Part shown: in pieces, positions 25,539 through 34,937 of the stretch | Position numbering within the stretch: position 1 is the stretch's first letter | Layout: each line of letters starts with the position of its first letter | Assembly: GCF_024733845.1 (NCBI RefSeq) | Contig: NZ_JANRHG010000002.1 | Location: forward strand, 248,001-312,000 | Length of the DNA: 64,000 nt | Direction of reading: 5' to 3' | Origin: Neomoorella sulfitireducens | GTDB taxonomy: Bacteria > Bacillota > DSM-521 > Neomoorellales > Neomoorellaceae | Translations under genes and position numbers: made by a program | Notes under the pieces: generated by a model | Database searches by the model: none | Told to the model about the DNA's origin: nothing | Seen by the model: the letters and a program-made list of their open reading frames with translations, nothing else

Positions 25539-26558
25539 TTAACCATAATTTAATTCTCTTGCAAAAATTACCCCACTGTTCAGCAGCTGCCGCAAAGCCA
25601 TGTCCATGGTCTGCATGCCGTAGCGGGCTCCCGTCTGCATGATAGAAACAATCTGGTGGGTTTTACCCTCGCGGATAAGATTTTTAACAGCCGGAGTAGC
25701 GATCAGTACTTCCACGGCTGCCACCAGGCCCTTCCTGTCGGCCCGCGGTAGCAGCTGCTGGGTGATAACCCCTTCCAGGGTGTCGGCTAGCTGGATACGG
25801 ATCTGTCCCTGCTGGTGGGGGGGGAAAACGTCAATAATGCGGTCCACACTCTGAACTGCGCTACTGGTATGTAAAGTTGCCAGGACCAGGTGGCCCGTTT
25901 CCGCAGCCGTGATGGCCGTGGCTATAGTTTCCTGGTCGCGCATCTCGCCGACCAGGATAACGTCCGGGTCCTGGCGCAGGGCGGCCCGCAGGGCACTGGC
26001 AAAGGATTTGGTATCGGAACCTATTTCCCGCTGGTTGACGATGCTGCGGCGGTGCTGGTGCAGGTACTCGATGGGGTCTTCCAGGGTGATAATATGGCAG
26101 CTGCGCTCCCGGTTGATTTTATCCACCATGGCCGCCAGGGTAGTGGACTTGCCGCTGCCCGTAGGTCCTGTCACCAGGATCAGGCCATGGTGCTTTTCAG
26201 CCAACTCGGCCACCACCGGCGGTAATCCCAGGGTTTCCAGGCCGGGTATATCCCTGGGAATAAGGCGGATGGCGGCACCAATACTTCCCCGCTGGTGAAA
26301 AACGTTGACCCGGAAACGGCTTACGCCGGGCAGGGAATAAGCCAGGTCGATTTCTCCCGTCTTTTGAAAGGCCTCCCATTTTTCGCCTACCATTGGTCGT
26401 ACCAGGGCGGCCGTCATCGCAGCATCCAGGGGCTCCCACTGGCGCTGGACCCGGAGTTCGCCGTGGACCCGGAAAACCGGTGGTAAACCGGTCGTGAGAT
26501 GAACATCAGAAGCCCCGGCGGCTGCAGCAGCCTGCAAAATAGCTTCAATCGCAAGCAT
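25539..26558 (-). CDS. pilT: Type IV pilus retraction ATPase PilT
   Basis: Hexameric ATPase that powers pilus retraction and twitching. Length 339 is typical. Motifs: Walker A GPTGSGKSTTLAAM, Asp box ITLEDPIEYLHQH, Walker B DPDVILVGEMRD, His box TGHLVLATLHTSSA, and the PilT-type N-terminal GASDVHLTTGLPPVFRVHG. The C-terminal AIRNLIREGK-like helix is present as VKNLIREGKTHQI. GGGAGG precedes the ATG. Confidence 0.96.
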   Translation of the reverse strand: MLAIEAILQAAAAAGASDVHLTTGLPPVFRVHGELRVQRQWEPLDAAMTAALVRPMVGEKWEAFQKTGEIDLAYSLPGVSRFRVNVFHQRGSIGAAIRLIPRDIPGLETLGLPPVVAELAEKHHGLILVTGPTGSGKSTTLAAMVDKINRERSCHIITLEDPIEYLHQHRRSIVNQREIGSDTKSFASALRAALRQDPDVILVGEMRDQETIATAITAAETGHLVLATLHTSSAVQSVDRIIDVFPPHQQGQIRIQLADTLEGVITQQLLPRADRKGLVAAVEVLIATPAVKNLIREGKTHQIVSIMQTGARYGMQTMDMALRQLLNSGVIFARELNYG

Positions 26559-26624
26559 TTTAACCCTCCCGGATAAAACCAGGGATATTAATGGCAGGGA
26601 ATTCTAACAACCTGAAGCGAGTAA

Positions 26625-28280
26625 TTATAAACCACCCAGGGAAACCCGCAGGACTTCATTCACCGTTGTTATCCCCTGCCGGACTTTCTCCAGGCCATCC
26701 TGCATTAAAGGCACCATCCCGGCAGCTATGGCCGCCTCTTTAAGGGCCATGGCGGGGGCCTTGGCGGTCACCAGGCCGCGAAGTTCTTCATTCATAACCA
26801 GTACCTCCTGGATGGCCGTCCGGCCAGCATAACCGGTAAAGTTGCAGCGCTGGCAACCCCTCCCCCGCCAGAGTTCTTCTACCGCAGGCAGCCAGGTCTT
26901 TTCCAAAGACCCTTGTTCGGGGCGATAAATCTCCCGGCAGTGGGGGCAGAGACGGCGCACCAGCCGCTGGGCCACTACGCCGATAAGGGAAGAGTTGACC
27001 AGGTAAGATTCGACGCCCATATCCAGGAGACGGGTGACGGCCCCGGCGGCGTCATTAGTATGGAGAGTGCTGAATACCAGGTGGCCGGTGGTTGCCGCCC
27101 GGACGGCAATGTCAGCCGTTTCCCGATCTCGTATTTCGCCTACCATAATGATATCGGGGTCCTGGCGTAAAATAGATCGCAGACCTGAGGCAAAGGTTAG
27201 CCCAGCCTTGGGATTGACCCGCACCTGGTTGATGCCGGGAAGCAGGTATTCTACCGGGTCTTCAATAGTAATAATGTTTTTTTCCGGCGAGCTTAATATA
27301 TTAAGGGTAGCATAGAGGGTGGTCGTCTTGCCGCTGCCTGTAGGCCCCGTAATAAGAAGCATGCCGTAGGAATTGTGTATTAGGCTTTCAAAACGCTCTT
27401 TCAGTCCAGGCAAAAAACCCAAATCGTCCAGGGACAGGAGCATGGTCGACTGGTCCAGCAGGCGCAGGACGATCTTTTCCCCGTAAACCGTGGGCAGGCT
27501 GGAAACTCGCAGGTCAACGCTACGTTTACCCAGGGTAAACTGGAAGCGGCCGTCCTGGGGCAGGCGCTTTTCGGCAATATCCATGCCCGCCATGATCTTG
27601 ATCCTGGAAATCAGGCTGCTTAGAACCCCCAGGGGCAGGTGAGTCAACTCCCGCAGCAGGCCGTCCACCCGCAGGCGTACGCGCACCTCCCCTTCCTGGG
27701 GCTCTATATGGATATCGCTGGCCCGCATCTGGATGGCTTGCTGGATAAAGCTATTCACCAGCCGTACGGCCGGTGCCCCTTCGGCGCCTCCGGGGCCGGT
27801 AACTTCTAAGGCAGCAGCTGCCGCTACCTCTCCCATGACTGCAGAAGCTGCTTCTTGCCAGAACTGGCTCAAAGCCTCTTCTATTTCTCTTTCGGCCGCT
27901 ATGGCCGGCATGATCTCTTTGCCCGTAGCCAGGCGCAAGTCGTCCAGGGCGAGCAAGTTTAAAGGATCGGCCATGGCTACCAGGAGGCGGTTACCGTCCA
28001 GGCGAATGGGGATTGCCTGGTAGCGCCGTGCCAGTCCCTCCGGCACCAGGCGCACTACCTCGGGATCCAAATGGTAGTCGGCCAGGACGACTTTGGGAAT
28101 GCCCAGCTGGAATTCCAGGACTTCCAGGATGCTGGCTTCCGTAATGAAACCCAGGCGGACTAAAACCTTGCCAAGGCGTTCCCCGCTGCGTTTTTGTTCC
28201 CGCAGGGCCTCTTCCAGCTGGGCCGGAGTGATCATCCCTGCAGCAATTAAAAGATCTCCCAGCCGCCGCCGGTTATCCAT
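26625..28280 (-). CDS. pilB: Type IV pilus extension ATPase PilB with MshEN c-di-GMP domain
   Basis: Hexameric motor for pilus extension. The first 60 residues hold two RLGxxLxxxGxI-type repeats (from R6 and R35, each running to a Gln-containing helix end), the two-motif pattern of the MshEN domain that binds c-di-GMP in MshE. The ATPase core has GPTGSGKTTTLYATL, ITIEDPVEYLLPG, DPDIIMVGEIRD and TGHLVFSTLHTND. The tetracysteine zinc site is visible as LCPHC and GCQRCNFTGYAG. GGAGGGG precedes the ATG. It follows aroB by 62 bases and is the first pilus gene. Confidence 0.95.
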   Translation of the reverse strand: MDNRRRLGDLLIAAGMITPAQLEEALREQKRSGERLGKVLVRLGFITEASILEVLEFQLGIPKVVLADYHLDPEVVRLVPEGLARRYQAIPIRLDGNRLLVAMADPLNLLALDDLRLATGKEIMPAIAAEREIEEALSQFWQEAASAVMGEVAAAAALEVTGPGGAEGAPAVRLVNSFIQQAIQMRASDIHIEPQEGEVRVRLRVDGLLRELTHLPLGVLSSLISRIKIMAGMDIAEKRLPQDGRFQFTLGKRSVDLRVSSLPTVYGEKIVLRLLDQSTMLLSLDDLGFLPGLKERFESLIHNSYGMLLITGPTGSGKTTTLYATLNILSSPEKNIITIEDPVEYLLPGINQVRVNPKAGLTFASGLRSILRQDPDIIMVGEIRDRETADIAVRAATTGHLVFSTLHTNDAAGAVTRLLDMGVESYLVNSSLIGVVAQRLVRRLCPHCREIYRPEQGSLEKTWLPAVEELWRGRGCQRCNFTGYAGRTAIQEVLVMNEELRGLVTAKAPAMALKEAAIAAGMVPLMQDGLEKVRQGITTVNEVLRVSLGGL

Positions 28281-28342
28281 CTTGCTCCCCTCCGCAACTT
28301 TTCATTCTTTAGCAGGCGAGGGTGACTGCCTCCGGCAATTCC

Positions 28343-29416
28343 TCAGGAAATAACCGCCATAACCTCCTCTAAACTAACCGGGGTGATCTGCACCCGGCCC
28401 AGGCGTTCCGGCAGGACCATCCGCAGACGACCTTGAAGAATTTTCTTATCATGACCCAGGGCCTCGCGAAAGATGGCAGGATCCAGGGCCGGCAATTCGA
28501 CCGGCAGACCCGCCCGCTGCAGCAACTCCACCAGGCGTCCGGTTTCGCCTTCGCTAAACATCCCCCGCCGGACGGCCACGCGCGCGGCGGCTATCATCCC
28601 CATGGCCACCGCTTCGCCGTGGCGGTAAGTGGCAAATCCGGTAGCGGCTTCTACGGCATGTCCGATGGTGTGGCCGAAATTTAGAATAGCCCGCAGGCCC
28701 CCTTCCCGCTCGTCCCGGGCAACTATTTCCGCTTTCAGGGCACAGGAGCGTAAAACGATTGTTTCCAGCACCCCTTCATTCCCTTGCAGGACGCCGTCCA
28801 GGTGATCTTCCAGGTAGGCAAAGAAGCCGGCATCCATAATCACGCCGTACTTGATGACTTCCGCCAGTCCGGCCCGGACTTCCCGCGGCGGCAGGGTGGC
28901 CAGGGTGTCCAGAGCGGCGATAACGGCCGCCGGCTGGTAAAAGGCGCCGATGAGGTTCTTGCCCCGGGGATGGTTGACGGCCACCTTGCCTCCCACGCTG
29001 GCGTCGACCTGGGCCAGGAGGGTGGTGGGAATCTGGATAAAAGGAACCCCCCGGAGCCAGGTGGCGGCCGCAAACCCGGCCACATCCCCCACCACACCTC
29101 CCCCCAGGGCGATAATGGCTGCCCGGCGCTCGAGGCCTGCCGCCAAGGCAGCATCGTATAGTTCAGCCGCAACTTTAAGGGTTTTGGCCTCTTCCCCATC
29201 TGGCACCAGGACGAGATGCGGGTGAAAACCGGCCGCATTGAGGCCTAACTCCAGGGTGGGCCAGTAGTGGCCGGCTACAACGGCATTGCTTACCACCAGG
29301 CAGGAAGGGGCAAGGTCCAGTTTTTTAAGGAGGCGACCTGTTTCCTTTAACAACCCCGAACCGCAGTAAATGCTGTAAGAGCGTTCACCCAAATCTACTT
29401 TAAGTTCGCCAGCCAC
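28343..29416 (-). CDS. aroB: 3-dehydroquinate synthase
   Basis: Converts DAHP to 3-dehydroquinate, NAD- and metal-dependent, second shikimate step. 357 residues with the NAD loop LVPDGEEAKTLKVAAELYDA, ALGGGVVGDVAGFAAATWLRG, and the metal region IPTTLLAQVDASVGGKVAVNH, GHTIGHAVEA with its His ligands, and RHGEAVAMGM. The GTG start overlaps the end of aroK by 22 bases, with GGAGG about 10 bases upstream. Confidence 0.97.
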   Translation of the reverse strand: MAGELKVDLGERSYSIYCGSGLLKETGRLLKKLDLAPSCLVVSNAVVAGHYWPTLELGLNAAGFHPHLVLVPDGEEAKTLKVAAELYDAALAAGLERRAAIIALGGGVVGDVAGFAAATWLRGVPFIQIPTTLLAQVDASVGGKVAVNHPRGKNLIGAFYQPAAVIAALDTLATLPPREVRAGLAEVIKYGVIMDAGFFAYLEDHLDGVLQGNEGVLETIVLRSCALKAEIVARDEREGGLRAILNFGHTIGHAVEAATGFATYRHGEAVAMGMIAAARVAVRRGMFSEGETGRLVELLQRAGLPVELPALDPAIFREALGHDKKILQGRLRMVLPERLGRVQITPVSLEEVMAVIS

Positions 29417-29916
29417 GTTTTTAAAGCCTCCTTTATTTCTCCGGCTACGTCTGCTGCTTCTTTGCCATCAGTTGCTACATAAAGGTCGGCGAAGGCATAA
29501 TAGGGTTCGCGGTAGGCGAGAAGTTTGGCCACCTCTTCCTGCCGCCGGCCCTGGAGGAGGGGGCGGTCCCCCTTTTTCCCGGCGCGCTGCAGGGCCGTTT
29601 CCGGCCTTACCTGGAGCCAGACGACTTTGTTGCCCTCCCGCAGGTGCCGGACATTTTCCCTCGAAAGAACAACTCCGCCGCCGGTGGCAATAACCGCCCG
29701 TTGGCAGGCGGTCGCCCGGGCAACGGCCGCCTGCTCCAGTTCCCGGAAATAGTGCTCGCCGTAGCAGGCAAAGATCTCTTTGATAGGAAGGCCGCTTTCC
29801 TCTTCGATCAGGGCATCGGTATCCAGGAAGGTCCAGCCCAGGCCGGCTGCTAGGAGCTTGCCCACAGTCGTTTTGCCGCTGCCCATAAAACCGACCAAAA
29901 CAATATTACCCGGCAT
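29395..29916 (-). CDS. aroK: Shikimate kinase
   Basis: Phosphorylates shikimate at O3. The 173 residues carry Walker A VGFMGSGKTTVGKLLA, the shikimate-binding DTDALIEEESGLPIKEIF, IATGGGVVLSRENV and the lid Arg in KKGDRPLLQG. Four bases separate it from aroC, and it overlaps aroB, so the three are translated as one unit. Confidence 0.97.
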   Translation of the reverse strand: MPGNIVLVGFMGSGKTTVGKLLAAGLGWTFLDTDALIEEESGLPIKEIFACYGEHYFRELEQAAVARATACQRAVIATGGGVVLSRENVRHLREGNKVVWLQVRPETALQRAGKKGDRPLLQGRRQEEVAKLLAYREPYYAFADLYVATDGKEAADVAGEIKEALKTWLANLK

Positions 29917-29920
29917 CGTA

Positions 29921-31123
29921 TCAGCCTTCCCCTTCCTCTTTCCATGGGGAAGGTAAACCTTTGCATTCCCGTAGGCCTTCTTTTAAATACTGACGATAAG
30001 CGGCCAATCGCCCCTGAATTTCCGGCAAATGATCGCCGCCGAATTTTTCCAGCACTGCCCCGGCCAGGACCCAGGCAACCGCCGCCCAGGCCACCACCGC
30101 TGCCGCCGGCACGGCGCAAACGTCAGAGCGTTCAACCGCCGCCGTGGCGGGCTCTTTGGTCAGGAAATCAACGCTGGGCAAGGGGCGCATCAGGGTGGGG
30201 ATCGGCTTCATGGCCGCCCGCAGGACAAGGGTTTCGCCATTGGTCATGCCGCCTTCCAGGCCGCCGGCACGGTTGGTGGGGTGGTAAAAGCCGCATTCTT
30301 CCCGGTAGGCAATGGCATCGTGGGCCCGGCTTCCAGGAATAGTTGCGAGTTCAAAGCCGGCGCCGATTTCCACTCCCTTAATGGCCGGGATGCTCATTAA
30401 AGCCTGGGCCAGGCGGCCGTCCAGGCGCCGGTCCCAGTGAACATGGCTGCCCAGCCCGGCGGGAACCCCGGTTGCCAGGACTTCCACCACGCCGCCCAGG
30501 GTGTCACCCTTTTGCCGGGCTTCTTCAATAGCGGCTACCATAGCCCGGCTCCCTTCCGGGTCGGCACAGTAGACGGGCGACTCCCAGGCCTGCCGGGCGG
30601 CGATAAAATCTACCGCCCCTTTAACTTCAACCTGCCCAACCCGGACCACGTGGGCCGCCACTTCAATTCCCAGCTCTTTGAGCAAAGCGGCAGCTGTAGC
30701 CCCGGCCGCCACCCTGGCCGCGGTTTCCCGGGCACTGGCGCGTTCCAGGATATTGCGCAGGTCCGCCTGGTGATACTTTAAGCCTCCCGCCAGGTCGGCA
30801 TGTCCCGGCCGCGGCCTGGTGACTATGCGCCCGGGCCGCGCCTCCGGGCCCGGAGCCATAATCTCCTGCCAATTGGCCCAGTCGCGGTTGGCGATAAAAA
30901 TGGCTACCGGGCTACCCAGGGTATAACCGCCCCTTACCCCGGCCAGGATTTCCGCCCGGTCCCGTTCAATGGCCATGCGCCCGCCGCGGCCGTAACCGCC
31001 CTGGCGGCGGGCCAGCCAGGTATTAATATCCTCAGCTCTAAGGGGTATACCGGCCGGCAGGCCCTCTATAATTACACTTAAACCCCGCCCATGGGATTCC
31101 CCCGCGGTTAGATAACGAAGCAA
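29921..31123 (-). CDS. aroC: Chorismate synthase
   Basis: Makes chorismate from EPSP with reduced FMN. Typical N-terminus [15 protein letters not shown] from a TTG start (AGGAGATAAT upstream). Family signatures are the FMN-site region [42 protein letters not shown], and [19 protein letters not shown]-like sequence near residue 310. Length 400 matches the clostridial form. EPSP synthase and DAHP synthase genes are not in this window. Confidence 0.97.
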   Translation of the reverse strand: MLRYLTAGESHGRGLSVIIEGLPAGIPLRAEDINTWLARRQGGYGRGGRMAIERDRAEILAGVRGGYTLGSPVAIFIANRDWANWQEIMAPGPEARPGRIVTRPRPGHADLAGGLKYHQADLRNILERASARETAARVAAGATAAALLKELGIEVAAHVVRVGQVEVKGAVDFIAARQAWESPVYCADPEGSRAMVAAIEEARQKGDTLGGVVEVLATGVPAGLGSHVHWDRRLDGRLAQALMSIPAIKGVEIGAGFELATIPGSRAHDAIAYREECGFYHPTNRAGGLEGGMTNGETLVLRAAMKPIPTLMRPLPSVDFLTKEPATAAVERSDVCAVPAAAVVAWAAVAWVLAGAVLEKFGGDHLPEIQGRLAAYRQYLKEGLRECKGLPSPWKEEGEG

Positions 31124-31177
31124 ATTATCTCCTGCCTCTCCAAATTATCAAACCTACGGCCGTACCTCCAGGTGGTG

Positions 31178-32041
31178 TTACATTGGTTCACCTGTTGCTT
31201 TCAGGAGGACGTTTCTCATAACCTCCACCGGTGCCGTCTTTCCCGTCCACAGGGTGAAAGCCGCAGCCCCCTGGTACAAAAGCATCCCCAAACCCGATAT
31301 AACCCTGCAACCACGCTGCCGGGCTTGCCGCAAAAATTTCGTTTCCAGGGGGTTATAGACCAGATCATAGACCCATTGCCGGCTGTTGAGCCAGGCGGCC
31401 GGCAGGGGTACGGCTTCCACCGCAGGGGCCATGCCGGCACTGGTGGCATTTACCACCAGGTCAGCTCCTTCTATCCTGGGGCGCAGCTCTTCTTCTTGCA
31501 GGTTACAGGCCCCAACGGGAACCTTAAGGCCGGTCAGCTCTGCTGCCAGGCAACCGGCCTTCTCCAGGGTGCGGTTGGCAATGGTCAGCGCAGCGCAGCC
31601 GGCACCCGCCAGGGCAAAAGCCACCGCCCTGGCCGCCCCCCCGGCCCCGAGGATGACTGCCTGCTTGCCGGCCGGGTCAAAACCGGCCTCCCGGAGGGAG
31701 CGCAGAAAGCCGCCGGCGTCAGTATTGTAGCCGGTGAGGCGCCCATCTTTATTAACTATAGTATTCACGGCTCCAATCCGGGCCGCTATGGGTTCAACTG
31801 CATCCAAATATTTAATAACTGCTTCTTTATGGGGTACCGTAACATTGGCGCCCATGAACCCCAGGGCTTTAAGCCCGGCCAGGGCAGCCGGCAGGTCGGG
31901 AGGAGCAACAGCAAAGGCCAGGTACACCAGGTCCAGCCCGGCGCTGGCAAAGGCTGCGTTCTGCATTAAAGGCGATAAAGAATGTCCTACCGGGTACCCG
32001 ATAAGGGCTACAAGGCCGGTTGTAGATTTTACTTCAAGCAT
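31178..32041 (-). CDS. aroE: Shikimate dehydrogenase
   Basis: NADPH-dependent reduction of 3-dehydroshikimate. 287 residues with the substrate motif YPVGHSLSPLMQNAAF, ANVTVPHKEAVIKYLD (catalytic Lys), the Rossmann loop VILGAGGAARAVAFAL and NRTLEKAGCL. GCAGG precedes the ATG. With aroB, aroC, aroK and aroQ it gives five of the seven steps to chorismate in this window. Confidence 0.97.
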   Translation of the reverse strand: MLEVKSTTGLVALIGYPVGHSLSPLMQNAAFASAGLDLVYLAFAVAPPDLPAALAGLKALGFMGANVTVPHKEAVIKYLDAVEPIAARIGAVNTIVNKDGRLTGYNTDAGGFLRSLREAGFDPAGKQAVILGAGGAARAVAFALAGAGCAALTIANRTLEKAGCLAAELTGLKVPVGACNLQEEELRPRIEGADLVVNATSAGMAPAVEAVPLPAAWLNSRQWVYDLVYNPLETKFLRQARQRGCRVISGLGMLLYQGAAAFTLWTGKTAPVEVMRNVLLKATGEPM

Positions 32042-32060
32042 GGATTAACCTGCCCATTTT

Positions 32061-32094
32061 TTAAATCCGGCTTTTGCGAAGCCGGATTTTTCTT
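32061..32094. terminator. Hairpin between yqeG and aroE
   Basis: AAATCCGGCTT and AAGCCGGATTT form a perfect 11-bp stem around TTGCG. The T-run (TTTTTCTTTT) follows on the plus strand, while the minus strand, on which both genes run, has A residues after the stem. As a minus-strand element it may only attenuate. Its stem extends into the T/A run. Confidence 0.55.
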
Positions 32095-32604
32095 TTACAC
32101 GTCTTTCAAATCGCTGATTACCAGGTTTTTCGTTATCAATTTTTCGATTTTACGTATTACCCGGGTACCGATAAACTCGCGTTTATTAATGGGCATCACC
32201 AGGATTGTATACAGCCCCAGGCGGTTTCCCCCCAGGACATCGGTAAAAACCTGGTCACCAATAACGGCAGTATTACCAACCACCGTTTCCATAACGGCCA
32301 TCGCCTGGTAAAAGGCCCGCCGTCTGGGTTTCCCGGCCCTGGATATCCCGGGAATGTCCAAGCAGGAAGCTATTTTTTGCACCCGCACGTCCCGGTTGTT
32401 GGACACGAGACAGGCTCTTAAGCCTTGCCTTTTTAATTCCGTAAACCATTGGTGTACTTCCCGGTCCAGGGTCGCCCGTCCCCATGCAGTCACCGTATTA
32501 TCCAGGTCTATAATCAACCCGCGAATACCCCGCGCCTTTAAAGCTGCCAGGGGTATATCCTGCAGGGTTCGTACATAGAGGTCGGGTTGCAGCAGCTTGA
32601 ACAT
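32095..32604 (-). CDS. yqeG: YqeG-family HAD phosphatase (IIIA type)
   Basis: A 169-residue HAD-superfamily protein conserved in Firmicutes. Motif I LIIDLDNTVTAWG (the two catalytic Asp), motif II LVSNNRD, motif III region GKPRRRAFYQA and motif IV IGDQVFTDVLGGNRLG are all visible. The physiological substrate is not established; in Bacillus the gene neighbours aroE and the GTPase yqeH. AGGGGTGAAAT precedes the ATG. Confidence 0.92.
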   Translation of the reverse strand: MFKLLQPDLYVRTLQDIPLAALKARGIRGLIIDLDNTVTAWGRATLDREVHQWFTELKRQGLRACLVSNNRDVRVQKIASCLDIPGISRAGKPRRRAFYQAMAVMETVVGNTAVIGDQVFTDVLGGNRLGLYTILVMPINKREFIGTRVIRKIEKLITKNLVISDLKDV

Positions 32605-32689
32605 ATTTCACCCCTGATCAGGCACCTACAGGTTATTATACCATAAATAAACTACCGGTGGATAAAGATATTTTGGTTCTTAGAGAAAA

Positions 32690-32795
32690 AAGGCCTGGCA
32701 GCACTTTACATAAAAGCCACGGTTGCAATTGGCGGGCAGGCGTCCGTAAGGGCATGGGCTGCATTGATTGTAGAACTCTTCCAGGGGAGTTCAAG
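32690..32795 (-). other. Unexplained Cys-rich open stretch after the methyltransferase gene
   Basis: Between the methyltransferase stop and yqeG, one minus-strand frame reads LEEFYNQCSPCPYGRLPANC and then NRGFYVKCCQAFFL, six Cys in about 34 codons, ending in TAA. It begins right after a TGA, with no ATG, GTG or TTG and no ribosome site. It may be the tail of a lost gene or chance. No function is proposed. Confidence 0.25.
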
Positions 32796-33977
32796 TTATA
32801 TAACTTGCAAAAATAAGCATTTAAGGTAACGGGATTCGTCATAACCTAGAAGTACCGGGTGGTCGGGAGCCTGGCCACCCCTGGCCAGCAGGCGCAGGCG
32901 GCGCCTGGCATCCAGGGACGCCTCCTGGATAATCTCTATAAAAAGGTCCTCGGGCATGTAGTAAGAACAGGAGCAGGTCACCAGAAATCCGCCGGGAGTT
33001 AAAATCCTCATGGCGCGTAAATTTATCTCTTTATAACCGCGGATGGCTCCCTCCAGGGCCTTCCTCGCCTTGACGAACGCCGGTGGGTCCAGGATAACTA
33101 CATCAAACTTTTCTCCCCGTCGTTCCATCTCCCGCAGGGCGTCAAAAACATTGGCTTCCTTAAAAGAACAGAGATCGCTGTAGCCGTTGAGGGCAGCATT
33201 GCGATGGGCCATGGCTATGGCTTCCCCCGAAATATCCAGGCCCAGTACTTCCCGGGCCCCATAATGGGCAGCATGAATGCTAAACCCTCCGGTATGGCAG
33301 AAGCAGTCGAGGACCCGGGCATCTTTAACAAAGGGGTGGAGGGCGGCACGGTTTTCCCTCTGGTCCAGGAAATAGCCCGTCTTCTGCCCTGCGACCAGAT
33401 CTACACAAAATTTAAGGCCGTTTTCCCTTATGACTACCTGCGGGTCAAAGGAACCTTTCAGGAACCCGGACCGCAGTTCCAGGCCCTCCAGCTCCCTTAC
33501 CGGCGCATCATTGCGTTCATAGATAGCATCCGGTTGGATTATCTCATCCAGGATTTGTACTATCGTGTCTTTATAACGATCAATTCCCAAAGCCAGGGTC
33601 TGGATTACCAAACAGGGGCCAAATTTGTCAACTATTAATCCCGGTAGAAAATCGGCTTCCCCAAAGACAAGACGGTAAGCGTCCGCCCCGGTATTCGCCA
33701 AAACCTTCCGGCGGTAATCAAGGGCGGCAGCCAGGCGCCGCTGCCAGAAAGCCGTATCGATTTCTTCATCACGGCTGTACGTCAGGAGGCGAACGGTAAT
33801 CATGGAGGCCGGGTTGATATATCCCCGGCCGATAAACCTGCCGCGGTAATCCTCTACAATAACTATTTCTCCCGGTTGACAGGCACCTTTAATAGTCTCA
33901 ATTTCCGTTCGGTAAACCCAGGGATGCCCTTTTTTAATGCGCCTTTCTTCGCCCCGCCTCAACTGCACCCTTGCCAT
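32796..33977 (-). CDS. Class I SAM-dependent rRNA methyltransferase, RlmI-like
   Basis: Cytosine-C5 rRNA methyltransferase family with an N-terminal PUA domain (LRRGEERRIKKGHPWVYRTEI), a middle beta domain (GRFIGRGYINPASMITVRLL) and a Rossmann methyltransferase. Motif I is LDCFCHTGGFSIHAAHYGA; motif IV is VVILDPPAFVKARKAL; the near-C-terminal SCSYYM provides the catalytic Cys region. The ATG at 33977 is preferred to a GTG four codons earlier because of GGTGAT 7 bases upstream. RlmI targets 23S rRNA position 1962 in E. coli; the exact target here is inferred. Confidence 0.9.
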   Translation of the reverse strand: MARVQLRRGEERRIKKGHPWVYRTEIETIKGACQPGEIVIVEDYRGRFIGRGYINPASMITVRLLTYSRDEEIDTAFWQRRLAAALDYRRKVLANTGADAYRLVFGEADFLPGLIVDKFGPCLVIQTLALGIDRYKDTIVQILDEIIQPDAIYERNDAPVRELEGLELRSGFLKGSFDPQVVIRENGLKFCVDLVAGQKTGYFLDQRENRAALHPFVKDARVLDCFCHTGGFSIHAAHYGAREVLGLDISGEAIAMAHRNAALNGYSDLCSFKEANVFDALREMERRGEKFDVVILDPPAFVKARKALEGAIRGYKEINLRAMRILTPGGFLVTCSCSYYMPEDLFIEIIQEASLDARRRLRLLARGGQAPDHPVLLGYDESRYLKCLFLQVI

Positions 33978-34148
33978 AGAAAACATCACCAGCTAAATAG
34001 TATATACCCAGGCTCCTGTATCTAAAGGCTGTTCCTGGGCGTTGCCGGCAAAATTATACCACAGGAAATACCCTTTTTACACGTATTCCCACAAAATAAA
34101 AAGCAGGCCAAATATAGGCGCCAGGGCAATAGTCAGAAATATTATATT

Positions 34149-34856
34149 TCACTTGCTGCATCCCTCAGCAGACAGTTCCTTCAAAAGTTTCTGGATAGCC
34201 CTTTTCTCGATCCTGGAAACATAGGAACGAGAGATACCCATTTTACGGGCGATATCCCGCTGGGTACGCCGCAAGCCCTGGAATAGCCCGAAACGCATGG
34301 CCAGGACTTTTTTTTCCCTCGGGGTTAATACATTTACCTTTTGCATAACTCGCCGGTGTTCATAAGAAGTTTCCACCATCTCGGCAACATCCTGATCTGA
34401 ACCTAAAACATCAATCAAGGCGATTTCATTCCCTTCTTTATCTGTCCCGATAGGATCATAGAGGGAAACCTCGCCGCGGGTCTTTTTCATGGCGCGCAAG
34501 TGCATGAGAATTTCATTTTCAATGCAGCGGGCGGCATAAGTAGCGAGCTTTGTACCTTTATTTATATTATAAGTATTTATGGCTTTGATGAGGCCGACGG
34601 TACCGATGGAAATAAGGTCATCATTATCCTCACCGGTATTCTCAAACTTTTTCGTTATGTGGGCCACCAAACGCAGGTTATGCTCAATTAAAATATTGCG
34701 TGCCTTAAGATCCCCCTGCTGCCAAAGTTCCAGATACTTTTGTTCCTCTTCCTCGCTCAATGGATGGGGAAAGGCATTATTGGTAATGTAAGAAAGCAGG
34801 AGAGTAAGGCCCTTTAAAACAGATACGGCAACCAAAGCAAAAAAGCCGGCTTCCAT
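34149..34856 (-). CDS. sigK: Sporulation sigma factor SigK
   Basis: Late mother-cell sigma factor. 235 residues with a short hydrophobic pro-sequence ([20 protein letters not shown]), region 2 ([30 protein letters not shown], given as its outline), and region 4 helix-turn-helix ([23 protein letters not shown]). The reading frame is continuous, so no skin-type element splits it as in Bacillus. The pro-sequence implies SpoIVFB-type activation. GGGAGG lies 10 bases before the ATG. Confidence 0.93.
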   Translation of the reverse strand: MEAGFFALVAVSVLKGLTLLLSYITNNAFPHPLSEEEEQKYLELWQQGDLKARNILIEHNLRLVAHITKKFENTGEDNDDLISIGTVGLIKAINTYNINKGTKLATYAARCIENEILMHLRAMKKTRGEVSLYDPIGTDKEGNEIALIDVLGSDQDVAEMVETSYEHRRVMQKVNVLTPREKKVLAMRFGLFQGLRRTQRDIARKMGISRSYVSRIEKRAIQKLLKELSAEGCSK

Positions 34857-34937
34857 AAAACCATACCTCCCGGGCAGGATAGCGTTACTCTCTATATATA
34901 TGGAAGCCCGGCTTAATAGGTGCTTGTCCGGAAATTA

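Noticed and set aside
32690-32795. Selenocysteine reading of the TGA before the Cys-rich stretch
   Set aside because: No start codon upstream in frame before the methyltransferase coding sequence and no SECIS-like hairpin recognised.
34149-34856. Skin-like intervening element in sigK
   Set aside because: The reading frame is continuous from the pro-sequence to region 4.
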